Source of the DNA: Vibrio sp. B1FLJ16
Lineage (GTDB): Bacteria; Pseudomonadota; Gammaproteobacteria; Enterobacterales; Vibrionaceae
Assembly (NCBI RefSeq): GCF_905175385.1
Contig: NZ_HG992749.1
Coordinates: 682,001 to 746,000, forward strand
Reading direction: 5' to 3'
DNA length: 64,000 nt
The translations under genes were made by a program, and so were the position numbers. Below are positions 1 to 9,084 of this stretch, in pieces. The notes beneath the pieces were generated by a model. That model searched no databases, had not been told where the DNA came from, and was given only the letters and a program-made list of their open reading frames with translations. The stretch's first letter is position 1. The number at the start of each line of letters is the position of its first letter.

Positions 1-1658
1 GTAAAGTAAGTAGTGCAAGTGCCGTTTTCATCTGCATCTTTATAGGCTGTACCAACGACAGTGTTACCAGAAGCATCAATATCCCAGCCTGTTGCCGACG
101 ATTTACCTTGTTCGCTAGAACCACCACAGGTGTTACCCGTTAGGTCGCCTAGAGGCATTACACCGTTTGCTTCGGTCCAAATTGCAGGTGCGTTTACGCC
201 ATTTCGATCATGATCCGAGTTGACCAGAAGCTTAGTACCATTGGCGCTCATTTGAGCCGAGCCAGTATGTATATAGTCCGGAAGAATCTTAAAGCCTTTC
301 TTTTCATCCCAAACAAAAGGTCTGCTACCTGCCATTCCTATCGAAGACTTACCATTTTTTGCCAGGTCACTCAGATGAGCGAAGACAACTTGTTTGAAAT
401 TGATACCGTCCTGATAGCCGTTGAACACTAAATCAGCCTGTTTGGTTTGACCTGCTTGCGCAACAATTGGAGTTGCTTCACACGGGTCATCAGAGGCAGG
501 GTCACTGCTTTCGTTGTCATTCCAGTATTCCTGGACAGAAAGGATTTCTGAAGTCGCCGTCGGATATGCGCCACTGTTGATTTCTTCGGTGTAAAGCACG
601 TAGCTTGCACCCGGAGTCAGGCCATTAATTTTGAAGTAGCCATCAGGCCCTACTTTGCCTTGAGTCAGGTTACCGGATTGTGCTGATACAGCATCAAACA
701 GAGGATCATCGATATTACGTGCAATGATGTTTACACCGCTGTATTCGGTTGAACCGTCTTTTAAACGAAGCGTGCCTTCTATCGACCCAAACTGATTCAG
801 GTAAGATTGTGTTGGATACAGGTTAGAAATAGCGACACGGTCATCTGTTACGTTAACTGTGCTTTGTGCGACCGCACCAGCGCCGTGGTGACCGATAAAT
901 GGGTACATTGTTTCAATAATTTCTGGGTCTGCGCGGTTAATCTCACCTGAATACCAGTTGCCTGTATCATGTGCATGTACCGCTTCTACGTCACATCCTT
1001 TCACACCGGGAAAGATTGGTGTAGAGGGATTACTTTTATAAGCAATGTGGCCATTAGTCTGAGAGTGGGACATGTTGATCGCGTGCCCGATTTCATGCGC
1101 AAACACGCCCGCGATCTGCAAACCTGCATTGTCATTTGCGTATACGTTCCAGCCGTTGATAACGGCAGTTGCTTCGATAATCACGTTGTTACCGTCTGCA
1201 ATTTCCGGGAAGGCGATGCCTAATACGGATTGTTTAGATACACCAAAGACATTTTCTAGGATGCTGCCATCGGTATCGTAAAGCATCCAGAAGCCGTAGC
1301 CATTCTGCTGAGTATAAAATTGCAGCGCATTAGAGCCGTCTACGTCAGCAATCCCTGTCTGTTCCTCAATTGTACCGGCTACATTAGCTTCAAAGGTTGA
1401 AGTCTTAACATTATTCCACTGGCTGAAAGCAAGTTGGGTAATTTGCTGAGCTCGCTCAATTGGTAAAAATATTGAGTCATCGTAGTCATAAGTAAATGCT
1501 TCGCCACCATCGACATAGACTGGAATTGAACCATTAGACGTGTCCCAAACGAATGGGGTAGGGTTACCATCTTCAGTCGTATAGAGTGGTCCGCCTGCTT
1601 GAACTGCGTTGGCAGAGAGTAGAGCGGCAATCGCAATTGTTAATGTATTATGTTTCAT
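1..1658 (-). CDS. Secreted matrixin-like zinc metalloprotease, C-terminus cut by window edge
   Basis: The visible 552 residues start with a signal peptide (residues 1-21, ending AVQA). A catalytic-type domain follows at once, opening near residue 38 with WDTSNGSIPVYVD, as in matrixin catalytic domains. The zinc motif HEIGHAINMSH (188-198) has the metzincin HExxHxxxxxH spacing, with Asn where Gly is usual. A Met-turn-like ETMYPF and a DDRVAISNLYP segment follow, matching the end of M10-type domains. Further on there is a segment like a carboxypeptidase-regulatory fold, then repeats of the HAF type (APAIWTEANGVMPLGDL). I see no cysteine-switch propeptide. The ATG overlaps the stop of the upstream gene by one base (TAATG), so the two are probably co-translated. 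Substrate unknown; export to periplasm or medium is inferred. Confidence 0.8.
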   Translation of the reverse strand, partial: MKHNTLTIAIAALLSANAVQAGGPLYTTEDGNPTPFVWDTSNGSIPVYVDGGEAFTYDYDDSIFLPIERAQQITQLAFSQWNNVKTSTFEANVAGTIEEQTGIADVDGSNALQFYTQQNGYGFWMLYDTDGSILENVFGVSKQSVLGIAFPEIADGNNVIIEATAVINGWNVYANDNAGLQIAGVFAHEIGHAINMSHSQTNGHIAYKSNPSTPIFPGVKGCDVEAVHAHDTGNWYSGEINRADPEIIETMYPFIGHHGAGAVAQSTVNVTDDRVAISNLYPTQSYLNQFGSIEGTLRLKDGSTEYSGVNIIARNIDDPLFDAVSAQSGNLTQGKVGPDGYFKINGLTPGASYVLYTEEINSGAYPTATSEILSVQEYWNDNESSDPASDDPCEATPIVAQAGQTKQADLVFNGYQDGINFKQVVFAHLSDLAKNGKSSIGMAGSRPFVWDEKKGFKILPDYIHTGSAQMSANGTKLLVNSDHDRNGVNAPAIWTEANGVMPLGDLTGNTCGGSSEQGKSSATGWDIDASGNTVVGTAYKDADENGTCTTYF

Positions 1659-2278
1659 TATTTCATCTTCCCATTGCTGATCCATTGCTCTGAGACTGCT
1701 TTACCCAACAGACTCATGAAAGCCGGTGCGTTGTATGCGCCATGAGTGTCCACCATTGTCTGTTCTGACTGCGTAAGCGTACCTTCTGCAAACTCCAAGT
1801 TGTCGAAAATGCCTTGGTTATTGAACTCATTGACTACTTTGCCACCCTGGATAACGAACTTGCCGTTAGCCAGACCCGCAGTTGAACGCAGGCCAGTCAG
1901 TGACGCTGCTTTATGCATGAACACTACAACGACTTCTTCCTGATGCCAGCGGGGAAAACCTTCTGGCGTTAACGCTAGCATCTGGTTGCCACTTGGCAGA
2001 GTACGAGGTTTAAGTAAGCCAAACTGACGAAATGTATATTCAGAACCTTCAGCATGATTCCCCAAAGCGGTTTCGCCGACTTTAATGGTGACTTCCGTGT
2101 ATGGAAGGCCTTGCTCGGAAATACCGTCGGTGACGCTTTGAACCTGGCCTGAAATAATGCTTTCAGAATCAGCAATGAGTTGTTTTAGGTTTTGCGATTG
2201 GAGTTGGGCTGCCTGTGCGACAGGTGCCAGCAGCGTAAAAGCTGACAGTAACACAGCCATCTTTGAACTGAGTTTCAT
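1658..2278 (-). CDS. Small secreted protein of unknown function, coupled to the protease
   Basis: A 206-residue protein with a clear signal peptide (MKLSSKMAVLLSAFTLLAPV then AQA). I do not recognise a characterised family. The mature part is a compact, probably beta-rich domain with short motifs such as TEVTIKVGE and EEVVVVFMHKAA and no cysteines. Its stop codon overlaps the start of the metalloprotease gene by one base and both products are exported. This suggests that it acts with the protease, for example as a folding helper, inhibitor or substrate adaptor; that is inference only. The gene is the first of the visible minus-strand unit, with a 657-base divergent intergenic region behind it. 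Confidence 0.7.
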   Translation of the reverse strand: MKLSSKMAVLLSAFTLLAPVAQAAQLQSQNLKQLIADSESIISGQVQSVTDGISEQGLPYTEVTIKVGETALGNHAEGSEYTFRQFGLLKPRTLPSGNQMLALTPEGFPRWHQEEVVVVFMHKAASLTGLRSTAGLANGKFVIQGGKVVNEFNNQGIFDNLEFAEGTLTQSEQTMVDTHGAYNAPAFMSLLGKAVSEQWISNGKMK

Positions 2279-2935
2279 TAGTTATCCTTGACTATTTTTA
2301 GCAATTTGTTCAGGTAGATCCTCTACCATCAAATCACAATAACTAATGGCTCTTAATTCCGACATCAGGGAATCCCTGATTTTTAAAAAATGTATTTCCA
2401 GCGTAAAAATCTTTACACAGTGATTATATATGGGAGTGAACAAGGGGCAATTTCGGGCTACATATAGACCTGTAGTCTGTATCTAATTGTTTTTATTTAT
2501 GGATTACATATGGGGGAGTTTTATTCCGGATAAATGGCTTTTTAATAGAAGGAGCTTAGCTAAATATTACCGTTCACCCCAGAGTTGACCTTAATTCCAG
2601 AAAGCAATTAGGGTGAGTTGTTATAAAATTCCGAAAATTGATTGTATTTTATTGGCTGGTGGTTTTATTTTCTGAAAGTACTCTTTGATTTGAAATGGTA
2701 AGTCGAAAGTTGGTTGATATTTAGAGTATCTGTCTGAGTTTTTATCAGAGTCAATGCTATTTATTTAAGTTGATATAAAAAAGCAATGGTGTTATTCAAA
2801 TATGAATGAACACATTAAAGGAATAATGTGTCATGACTATTACCTTTACATTTTGTAAGTGTACTTGTGTACTAGTTTTGTGTTGCGAGTGGGGTGTTGC
2901 TATAGCAATGGTTCTACAAATCGGGGAAGAGCCAC
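2279..2935. other. AT-rich divergent intergenic region
   Basis: 657 bases separate the minus-strand secreted-protein gene from the plus-strand histidine kinase gene. The stretch is clearly AT-rich compared with the flanking core genes. It must hold divergent promoters. A GTGTAC direct repeat lies near 2861-2875. I see no convincing gene, RNA or mobile element here. Confidence 0.5.
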
Positions 2936-3616
2936 ATGGATTGTGCAAATTATGAAGATCCGTATAAATGGATACGGTTTCTTAATCAGAAACTACAAAA
3001 CAGTAAGGAAGAAGAAAGAGCAAGTATATCCAGGGAGTTACATGATGATCTAGGGCAGATATTAACTGCTATACAAATTAACTTACAGCTGCATAAAAAA
3101 GAGAATTGTAGTAATAGCTGTGAAGTAGATAACTCCATTGATTTAATTGAAGATGTTATCGAGAGGGTTCGTCATAAATCAGCCGAACTCAGGCCTGGTA
3201 TTATCAGTGAACTGTGCTTTATTGATGCAATAAAACGACTTCTCGAAAAAATGTCATCGCCATTAAAAAATAAAATAGGCTTTACATCGAAGGGGAACTT
3301 CCCTGATGTGAGTCAACAATTGAAAATTGACTTATTCAGAATAATTCAGGAAGCCGTAAACAACGCCATCCGCCATGCCAATGCGAGTACTATCTTCGTT
3401 AATCTGGAATTTAACAAAGATACCATCACTGTTGATATTACTGATGACGGCACAGGGTTTGAAATTTCTACGATACAAAGCAAAGTGAATACTAATCTGC
3501 ACCTAGGTTTACTAGGTATGGAGGAGAGAGCGATGTGTCATAATGGAAAATTCAGCGTCGAATCACAGGTGAATACGGGAACAAGAATTTTGGCTGAATT
3601 AAAATATGATATATAA
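2936..3616 (+). CDS. Soluble NarL-family sensor histidine kinase without a sensor domain
   Basis: A 226-residue HisKA_3/HATPase_c kinase. The H-box RELHDDLGQ places the phosphorylated His at residue 36, so only about 30 residues precede it. The N-box is EAVNNAIRHA, the G1 box DDGTGF, and GLLGMEERA is typical of the NarL/UhpB kinase class. There is no transmembrane segment, PAS or GAF domain, so the input must come from another protein, or the gene is the remaining half of a longer kinase. The ATG follows ggggaagagcc, a fair ribosome-binding site. The last 11 bases overlap the response regulator gene, indicating a coupled pair. The region is AT-rich. Confidence 0.85.
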   Translation: MDCANYEDPYKWIRFLNQKLQNSKEEERASISRELHDDLGQILTAIQINLQLHKKENCSNSCEVDNSIDLIEDVIERVRHKSAELRPGIISELCFIDAIKRLLEKMSSPLKNKIGFTSKGNFPDVSQQLKIDLFRIIQEAVNNAIRHANASTIFVNLEFNKDTITVDITDDGTGFEISTIQSKVNTNLHLGLLGMEERAMCHNGKFSVESQVNTGTRILAELKYDI

Positions 3617-4259
3617 GAGCAAAGTATTTATTGTTGATGATCATGACATAGTCAGAGCGGGTATTTGCAGTATTTTAAAAACACAACCAAGTGTTGAAGT
3701 AATTGCTGAGAGCAGTACTGGGTTAAATTTGATCCCTAACCTGAAAAAACTCAAACCAGATTTGCTTATTCTGGATGTGTCGATTCAAGGGATCAATGGA
3801 ATAGAGCTAGTTGGTATTATTCGAAAACATAAAATCCCTGTTAATATCCTGATGTTATCAATGCACAAAAATATTGAGTATATTGCAAGATGTCTAAAAA
3901 ATGGTGCGCAAGGTTACCTGCTCAAAGAATCCGCCGTTGAGGAGCTAGAGTTGGCGATTGCTTCGATTATGAGCGGGGGTAATTATATTAGCCAAAAAAT
4001 CGATAAGCTCATGCTCAATGAGTTACTGGCTAAAACAGAAGGTGCCGCACCTCTGGATTTACTCACCAGCAGGCAAAGACAGATTCTCCAATTGATTGTT
4101 GAGGGTTACTCAACAAATAAAATTGCAGACGACACTTGCATTAGCATCAAAACGGTTGAGACGCATCGCTCTAACATTATGAAAAAACTGAATATATCTG
4201 ATATTCCTAACCTCGTTAGATTTGCCATAGAGAATAAACTATTGGTGACAACGACTTAA
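3606..4259 (+). CDS. NarL/FixJ-family response regulator (receiver + LuxR-type HTH)
   Basis: A 217-residue two-domain regulator. The receiver starts KVFIVDDHD with the acidic pocket at residues 11-12, and the phospho-acceptor Asp is D57 (LLILDVS). The C-terminal LuxR-type helix-turn-helix (about 150-210) contains LTSRQRQILQLIVEG and SIKTVETHRSNIMKKL. The gene starts inside the 3' end of the kinase gene (11-base overlap), so kinase and regulator form a cognate pair. Its targets are unknown; the divergent secreted protease operon is one candidate because of proximity. A rho-independent terminator lies about 120 bases downstream. Confidence 0.9.
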   Translation: MIYKSKVFIVDDHDIVRAGICSILKTQPSVEVIAESSTGLNLIPNLKKLKPDLLILDVSIQGINGIELVGIIRKHKIPVNILMLSMHKNIEYIARCLKNGAQGYLLKESAVEELELAIASIMSGGNYISQKIDKLMLNELLAKTEGAAPLDLLTSRQRQILQLIVEGYSTNKIADDTCISIKTVETHRSNIMKKLNISDIPNLVRFAIENKLLVTTT

Positions 4260-4293
4260 TAATTCAAAAATAAACGACGAAAGGGTGTTACTG

Positions 4294-4365
4294 ATGTCGA
4301 CACTGCCAATTATCGGTGAAGGATATATCGGTCTCCCTTTAGTTCAGTTGGCACAAAAACGATAA
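4294..4365 (+). pseudogene. Short remnant resembling the N-terminus of a nucleotide-sugar dehydrogenase
   Basis: A 23-codon open frame reads MSTLPIIGEGYIGLPLVQLA followed by three residues and a stop. It resembles the Rossmann start IGLGYVGLPLA of UDP-glucose/UDP-ManNAc dehydrogenases (Ugd, WecC, TviB families). The first Gly-Leu is replaced by Gly-Glu and the frame ends directly after the first helix. A weak AAGGG precedes it at 11 bases. It cannot encode an enzyme. It may be debris from a lost polysaccharide locus, or a chance match. Confidence 0.35.
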
Positions 4366-4380
4366 TTAAAAAGTAAAAAA

Positions 4381-4418
4381 AGGGCGGTAACTCTAAGAGT
4401 TATCGCCCTTTCTTTTAC
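4381..4418. terminator. Bidirectional rho-independent terminator
   Basis: A 13-bp stem (4381-4393 with 4397-4409, one G-T pair) closes on a 3-base TAA loop. It is followed by CTTTCTTTT on the plus strand and preceded by an A-run, so it can work both ways. It ends the two-component transcript before the next operon. Confidence 0.85.
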
Positions 4419-4556
4419 TTCCCCCCGGTATAACCAGCAGTACACTGAGGTTTATGCTTCGGTTTCTCATCTAGCCCTCTTCCACAATGGATGGATAAGT
4501 GTTTTAATTTTGTTGCTTTTTTGTTAATTTTAAGATGCAGAGTAAGGAGATGGAAG

Positions 4557-5756
4557 ATGTTGGTTAAACAATTAATTTACCTATGGCTAATTGTTGCTCC
4601 ATTTTCATCTATAGCTGAAGTTGTCATCATTACTTCTTTTCCTGAGCAATTTTATTCGCACGTTTACCAGCAGTTTAAACATGAAAACCCCAATAATGAC
4701 CTCCGTTTTATCAATAAGAAAACACCAGCACTGATTGCGCATTTAATGCAGAAGAGGCAACCTGAGCCGGATTTAGTCTGGGTGTCATCATCAGATGCGA
4801 TGGCACTCTTACAGCGGATGGGATATATCCAAAAACCGGTAACGTTCGCATGGTCTGAGTTTGGATTTTTTTGGCATGAGAATGTGCTGGCATCCTATCA
4901 TTTACCGCGGCCTGAAGGCTGGAAAACACTGCTTTTACCTGAGTTTGAAGGTAAAGTCGCACTTAGCGCTCCTTCACGTTCTGGCACCAACCACATTGTG
5001 ATAGAGCTAATACTGCAAGAGTATGGCTGGCAAAGAGGCTGGGAAATGATTGCGCAGTTAAGCGGAAACCTGGCTACGATCACTGCGCGCAGCTTTGGTG
5101 TTCGACAAGGAATCATCAAACAACGCTTTGCCGTTGCCCCCGTAGTGGACTTCTTTTATAAAAACGCCAGAGATGAAGGCGAGAATGTGGGGTATAGCGC
5201 TTTGCCCAATGCGCCCCTTGTTCCTGCACAAGTCGCGCTGAGTCAGTTTTCTCAACAGACTAAACTCGCGCAAGAATTCATCAACTTCTTACTTGGAGAA
5301 AGCGGACAACAGCTGTTGTCTTCACCATCGCTGAATCGCTTGTCGCTGAAGCAGGCGCAGAGTAAGGACAATACCCGCTTACAGAATGCTTTCAATGAAC
5401 AGCTGTCGGCTGAGCGATACCATGTAGTCAATCGACTTTTTGATGCTTTTGTGACAGAACGTTTAGCATTGCTGCAGATGTTTTGGCATGTCTGGCACGA
5501 CTTAAACAATCTCGAACTGACTCAAGCTCAACGTAAAGAGTTACAAGATATTTATCAAGAAGTGACACAGATTCCCATTGATGAATCCGTAGCGAGAGAC
5601 CCAACCCTAAACCAAGAGCTGAGCCCCAACAATCGTTACAGTAATTTTTATCAAAGAATTACCACTCAATGGCAAAAGGAACTTACTCAGAGTTTGCACC
5701 TTGCCATTGAAAACTTAGAACGTTTGAACCTAGATGTCGCTAGGGAAGAACCGTGA
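4557..5756 (+). CDS. PgtC-like periplasmic solute-binding protein of a signalling operon
   Basis: 399 residues when started at the ATG at 4557, which has AAGGAG seven bases upstream; an upstream ATG at 4491 is in frame but lacks such a site and would bury the signal peptide. The signal peptide is residues 1-20, ending FSSIA. The body is an AfuA/FbpA-type class II binding protein with APSRSGTNH and ARSFGVRQG. These match APSRSGTTH and ERSFGVPDG in the binding protein encoded at 9263. A helical C-terminal extension follows RYHVVNRLFDAF. The gene abuts a sensor kinase and a sigma-54 regulator, the arrangement of Salmonella PgtC-PgtB-PgtA, so I infer that it presents ligand to the kinase. A phosphorylated ligand is likely but not shown. 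Confidence 0.85.
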   Translation: MLVKQLIYLWLIVAPFSSIAEVVIITSFPEQFYSHVYQQFKHENPNNDLRFINKKTPALIAHLMQKRQPEPDLVWVSSSDAMALLQRMGYIQKPVTFAWSEFGFFWHENVLASYHLPRPEGWKTLLLPEFEGKVALSAPSRSGTNHIVIELILQEYGWQRGWEMIAQLSGNLATITARSFGVRQGIIKQRFAVAPVVDFFYKNARDEGENVGYSALPNAPLVPAQVALSQFSQQTKLAQEFINFLLGESGQQLLSSPSLNRLSLKQAQSKDNTRLQNAFNEQLSAERYHVVNRLFDAFVTERLALLQMFWHVWHDLNNLELTQAQRKELQDIYQEVTQIPIDESVARDPTLNQELSPNNRYSNFYQRITTQWQKELTQSLHLAIENLERLNLDVAREEP

Positions 5757-7789
5757 TGAAAAAACGACATAGTATTGCAACCAAGATCTTCCTTCTGTTT
5801 GCTTTGTCCGGAAGCATTGCTGGTGGGGCCGTGCTGATGAACTTTTTCACTTTTTATCAGGTGGCGGATAGCGTAGAAGTCACAGTGCATGAGCACTTAC
5901 CTGTTTTGACCTCTGCTGCAAAAATTGCGCATATTGGCGGCATGATCACGACTGATGCATCAAAATTGGCTTCGGCAGATTCGGTTGTGGCGTTGACTCG
6001 AGCGCATACTAGCTTAAAGAAAAGTTTACCGATTCTCAGCGAGTTATCTCGATCTGGTTTAACCGACAATCAGCGCAGTGAATTATTGGTATTGGTAGAG
6101 TCTCTAGAGACCAATATTGCGAATCTTTTCGCTAATAGCCAAGAAAAGCTCAGACTACGAGAACGTCAGGATAAGCTCAGGCAACAACTCTATTGGCTAC
6201 AAGTTGATTTTGTTGATGAAGTCGCGCCGCTTACTTCTGAAAGCCAATACAACTTATCGCAATTAGTGTTGGGCTTTAAAGGTAGTCAGACATTGAGCGA
6301 TAATGAGCTCGATAGGCTTGCTACCGAAGCCAATATTCAGGCTCAGTTACTCAAGTTTGAGTCAGATGTGAATTTGGTTTTTGATTTGCTGCAACGTGTT
6401 CCGCTGCTTAGTTCGCGCAATGATGTGTTAGCGGCACAAAGTATAATTGATGAGAACATGCACGCCATTGAGGTGCAAATTTCGGTGTTAAAGAGTAACC
6501 CGAGTACGATTACGTTGCGGCAAATGGCAAAGGGGCTTGAAGAACACATTAGTGGCTCGGAGAATACTCTGGATCGTAGTCTGCGTGTACTGGTACTCAA
6601 TGAGCAAAACCAGGCGCTACTCGAAGACAACCGCCAGCTTATCCAACACATCAAGGGCAATATTGACCAAGCCATTGTTGATGCAGAGAGCGCGAATCGC
6701 AGAACAACCGCTGAGTTAACCGAAACTTTAGCTCAAAGCCGAGCACAATTGGCGCTCGCTTTACTCGGAATTTTGACAATTTCTATCTCAATGGCTTGGT
6801 ATCTTAAATATCATCTTTTGCTTCGCTTAGCTTATGTCTTGCGTAGTATGCGGTATCTGGCAGCAGGCGAGCCGCAGAGCATGATACATGTTTCTGGTAA
6901 AGACGAAGTGTCGTCTCTCGCAGATGCTACCAATTTATTCAACTATCAGTCGCAGGAGCTTCGTCGTTATACCAAAACGCTAGAAGAAACGAACCAACAA
7001 CTGGTGGTGGAAATTCAGCAGCGCAAACGAGCAGAGCAGACGCTGAAAGACACTCAGGATGAGCTGATACAAGCAGGAAAATTGGCGGTGCTTGGTCAGC
7101 TAACTACGGGGATCGTGCATGAGTTCAGTCAGCCTTTGGCCGCCATTCGTTCTAATAGTTACTTAGCCGAGCAATACCTGACAAGCAATGATGTAATTAA
7201 GGCTGGAGACAAGCTAACTAAAATTAACAACATCACTGATCGTGCCACGAAACTTTGTCAGCACTTAAAATCTTTTGCGCGCAAAACGGATGATGATAAC
7301 CAAAGTGTTGCTCTAAGGCCTGTCATTGAAAACGCTTTGGAGCTATTTACTGAGAAGATCCCCTCTTCTTGGGTTGAATTGGATATCGATGATTCACTGC
7401 AAGTGATGGCTAACGAAGTGCGCCTAGAGCAAGTGATAGTAAATTTACTCAGTAACAGTATTGAAGCACTCGATCAGACCGAAGGCGAAGTTGCACCTAA
7501 GATTACTATCTCTGCTTCTCTGAGAGGAGATGAGGTCAAGATCAAGGTGGTTGATAATGGCTGTGGCATAGAGAAGTTTCAGCTAAAAGATATATTTGAA
7601 CCATTTTTTACCACAAAGGATGTGGGGAAAGGGCTAGGACTCGGCATGTCTATCACTCACAACATCATTCAGGACTTTGGTGGAAGTATCCACGTTACGT
7701 CGCAAGTTAACCAAGGAACGGAGGTGACGCTATGTCTCAAGCATCCATCATTCTCGTTGAAGACGATAAAGAACTTAGAGAAAGCTTAA
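5756..7789 (+). CDS. PgtB-like membrane sensor histidine kinase
   Basis: 677 residues from the ATG at 5756, which overlaps the previous stop by one base (TGATG); a GTG at 5753 is a weaker alternative. Transmembrane helices lie near residues 10-35 and 335-355, enclosing a large, mostly helical periplasmic domain. Then come a HAMP-like linker, a coiled coil (LEETNQQLVVEIQQRKRAEQ), the H-box GIVHEFSQPLAAIRS with His455, an N-box (NLLSNSIEAL), and G boxes DNGCGI and GKGLGLGMSI. The H-box style is that of kinases paired with sigma-54 activators (NtrB/DctB). It probably reads the state of the adjacent binding protein. The last 58 bases overlap the response regulator gene. Confidence 0.88.
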   Translation: MKKRHSIATKIFLLFALSGSIAGGAVLMNFFTFYQVADSVEVTVHEHLPVLTSAAKIAHIGGMITTDASKLASADSVVALTRAHTSLKKSLPILSELSRSGLTDNQRSELLVLVESLETNIANLFANSQEKLRLRERQDKLRQQLYWLQVDFVDEVAPLTSESQYNLSQLVLGFKGSQTLSDNELDRLATEANIQAQLLKFESDVNLVFDLLQRVPLLSSRNDVLAAQSIIDENMHAIEVQISVLKSNPSTITLRQMAKGLEEHISGSENTLDRSLRVLVLNEQNQALLEDNRQLIQHIKGNIDQAIVDAESANRRTTAELTETLAQSRAQLALALLGILTISISMAWYLKYHLLLRLAYVLRSMRYLAAGEPQSMIHVSGKDEVSSLADATNLFNYQSQELRRYTKTLEETNQQLVVEIQQRKRAEQTLKDTQDELIQAGKLAVLGQLTTGIVHEFSQPLAAIRSNSYLAEQYLTSNDVIKAGDKLTKINNITDRATKLCQHLKSFARKTDDDNQSVALRPVIENALELFTEKIPSSWVELDIDDSLQVMANEVRLEQVIVNLLSNSIEALDQTEGEVAPKITISASLRGDEVKIKVVDNGCGIEKFQLKDIFEPFFTTKDVGKGLGLGMSITHNIIQDFGGSIHVTSQVNQGTEVTLCLKHPSFSLKTIKNLEKA

Positions 7790-9084
7790 GTGAAATCCTT
7801 GAATTGAATGGATTTAATGTCAATGCTTTCCCGTCAGCAGATAAGGCTCTTCCATGCATCAATTATGGCTGCGACACGACGATTGTTTCGGATATTCGTA
7901 TGCCGAACATGGACGGGATCACGTTTCTTGAGCACATTCGCCAAGTGGATGAAGACATCCCGGTGATTCTGATTTCAGGTCATGCCGATATTGAAACGGC
8001 ACTGCAGTGCATCAAATTGGGAGCATTCGACTTTGTTGAAAAGCCATTAAGGCCAGAGCATTTACTCGGGCTGGTGAAGAAAGCGAGTCAACACCGCCAA
8101 CTGACATTAGAAAATCGCCGCTTAAAACAGAGCTCGAACCGACAAATTTCACTCGATGAAGTGTTACTTGGTCAGTCTGAGCCGATGATTAAGCTCAAGC
8201 AGCGTCTGATTACTCTGGCTAACGCAGACGTTAACATTGTGATTAATGGTGAAACCGGAACAGGTAAGGAGAAGATTGCTCGTACCTTACATGCTCAGTC
8301 TGAACGAAAAGATAAACCATTTGTAGCGATTAACTGTGGTGCGATGCCTGAAAACCTAATTGAATCGGAGTTGTTTGGCCATGAGCAAGGCAGCTTTACC
8401 GGTGCGGTCAAAAAGCGCATTGGTAAAATTGAATATGCGTCGGGCGGAACACTGTTTCTTGATGAAATTGAGAGCATGCCGCTTTCAGCGCAGATCCGTT
8501 TGCTGCGGGTGATTCAAGAAGGAGAGCTGGAACGTGTCGGTAGTAACCAACTGGTTAAAGTGGACTTAAAAGTGTTGTCTGCATCGAAAGAAGACTTATT
8601 GGCACTGTCGCAAAAAGGCGGCTTTCGTCAGGATCTGTACTATCGATTGAATGTCGCTAGTTTAGATATCCCACCACTAAGAGAAAGGAAAGATGACATT
8701 CCTTTGCTGCTCAGCCATTTTATTCATGAGTCAGAACTTCGATTAGGTAAAAAAGCATTGCCACTTTCCCCGATTCATTTTCATCAGTTAATGACTCACA
8801 ATTGGCCGGGTAACGTGAGAGAGTTAATGAATGAAGCCGATCGGGTCACACTGGGAATCTCTGACTTTATTAATGTCAGTACCAAACCAGAATGTACTAG
8901 CCTCGCTCATCAGTTGGCGCAGTTTGAATTACAGGTATTGCATAATGCCCTCGCACGATATTCAGGGCATATTGGTGATACAGCCGAACATTTGGATATC
9001 CCGAGAAAAAACCTATACCTGAGAATGAAAAAGTATGGGTTAAAACGTGAGGAATATGCGAAAGAAGATGAATATTATGAGTAG
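7732..9084 (+). CDS. PgtA/DctD-like sigma-54-dependent response regulator
   Basis: 450 residues: a receiver (acidic D11/D12, phospho-Asp D54 in VSDIRMP, Lys104 in VEKPL), an AAA+ sigma-54 activator domain, and a C-terminal Fis-type HTH (HIGDTAEHLDIPRKNLYLRM). The AAA+ core has Walker A GETGTGKE (173-180), a sigma-54 contact loop GSFTGA (220-225; the commonest form is GAFTGA) and Walker B TLFLDEIE. The start ATG has GGAGGTG eight bases upstream and lies within the kinase gene. The obvious target is the candidate sigma-54 promoter at 9193-9207 in front of the ABC importer. I infer that the operon turns on uptake when ligand is sensed. Confidence 0.9.
   Translation: MSQASIILVEDDKELRESLSEILELNGFNVNAFPSADKALPCINYGCDTTIVSDIRMPNMDGITFLEHIRQVDEDIPVILISGHADIETALQCIKLGAFDFVEKPLRPEHLLGLVKKASQHRQLTLENRRLKQSSNRQISLDEVLLGQSEPMIKLKQRLITLANADVNIVINGETGTGKEKIARTLHAQSERKDKPFVAINCGAMPENLIESELFGHEQGSFTGAVKKRIGKIEYASGGTLFLDEIESMPLSAQIRLLRVIQEGELERVGSNQLVKVDLKVLSASKEDLLALSQKGGFRQDLYYRLNVASLDIPPLRERKDDIPLLLSHFIHESELRLGKKALPLSPIHFHQLMTHNWPGNVRELMNEADRVTLGISDFINVSTKPECTSLAHQLAQFELQVLHNALARYSGHIGDTAEHLDIPRKNLYLRMKKYGLKREEYAKEDEYYE

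Noticed and set aside
4491..4556. Upstream in-frame extension of the PgtC-like binding protein
   Set aside because: No ribosome site, and it would place 22 residues with several Arg before the signal peptide; AAGGAG fits the ATG at 4557.
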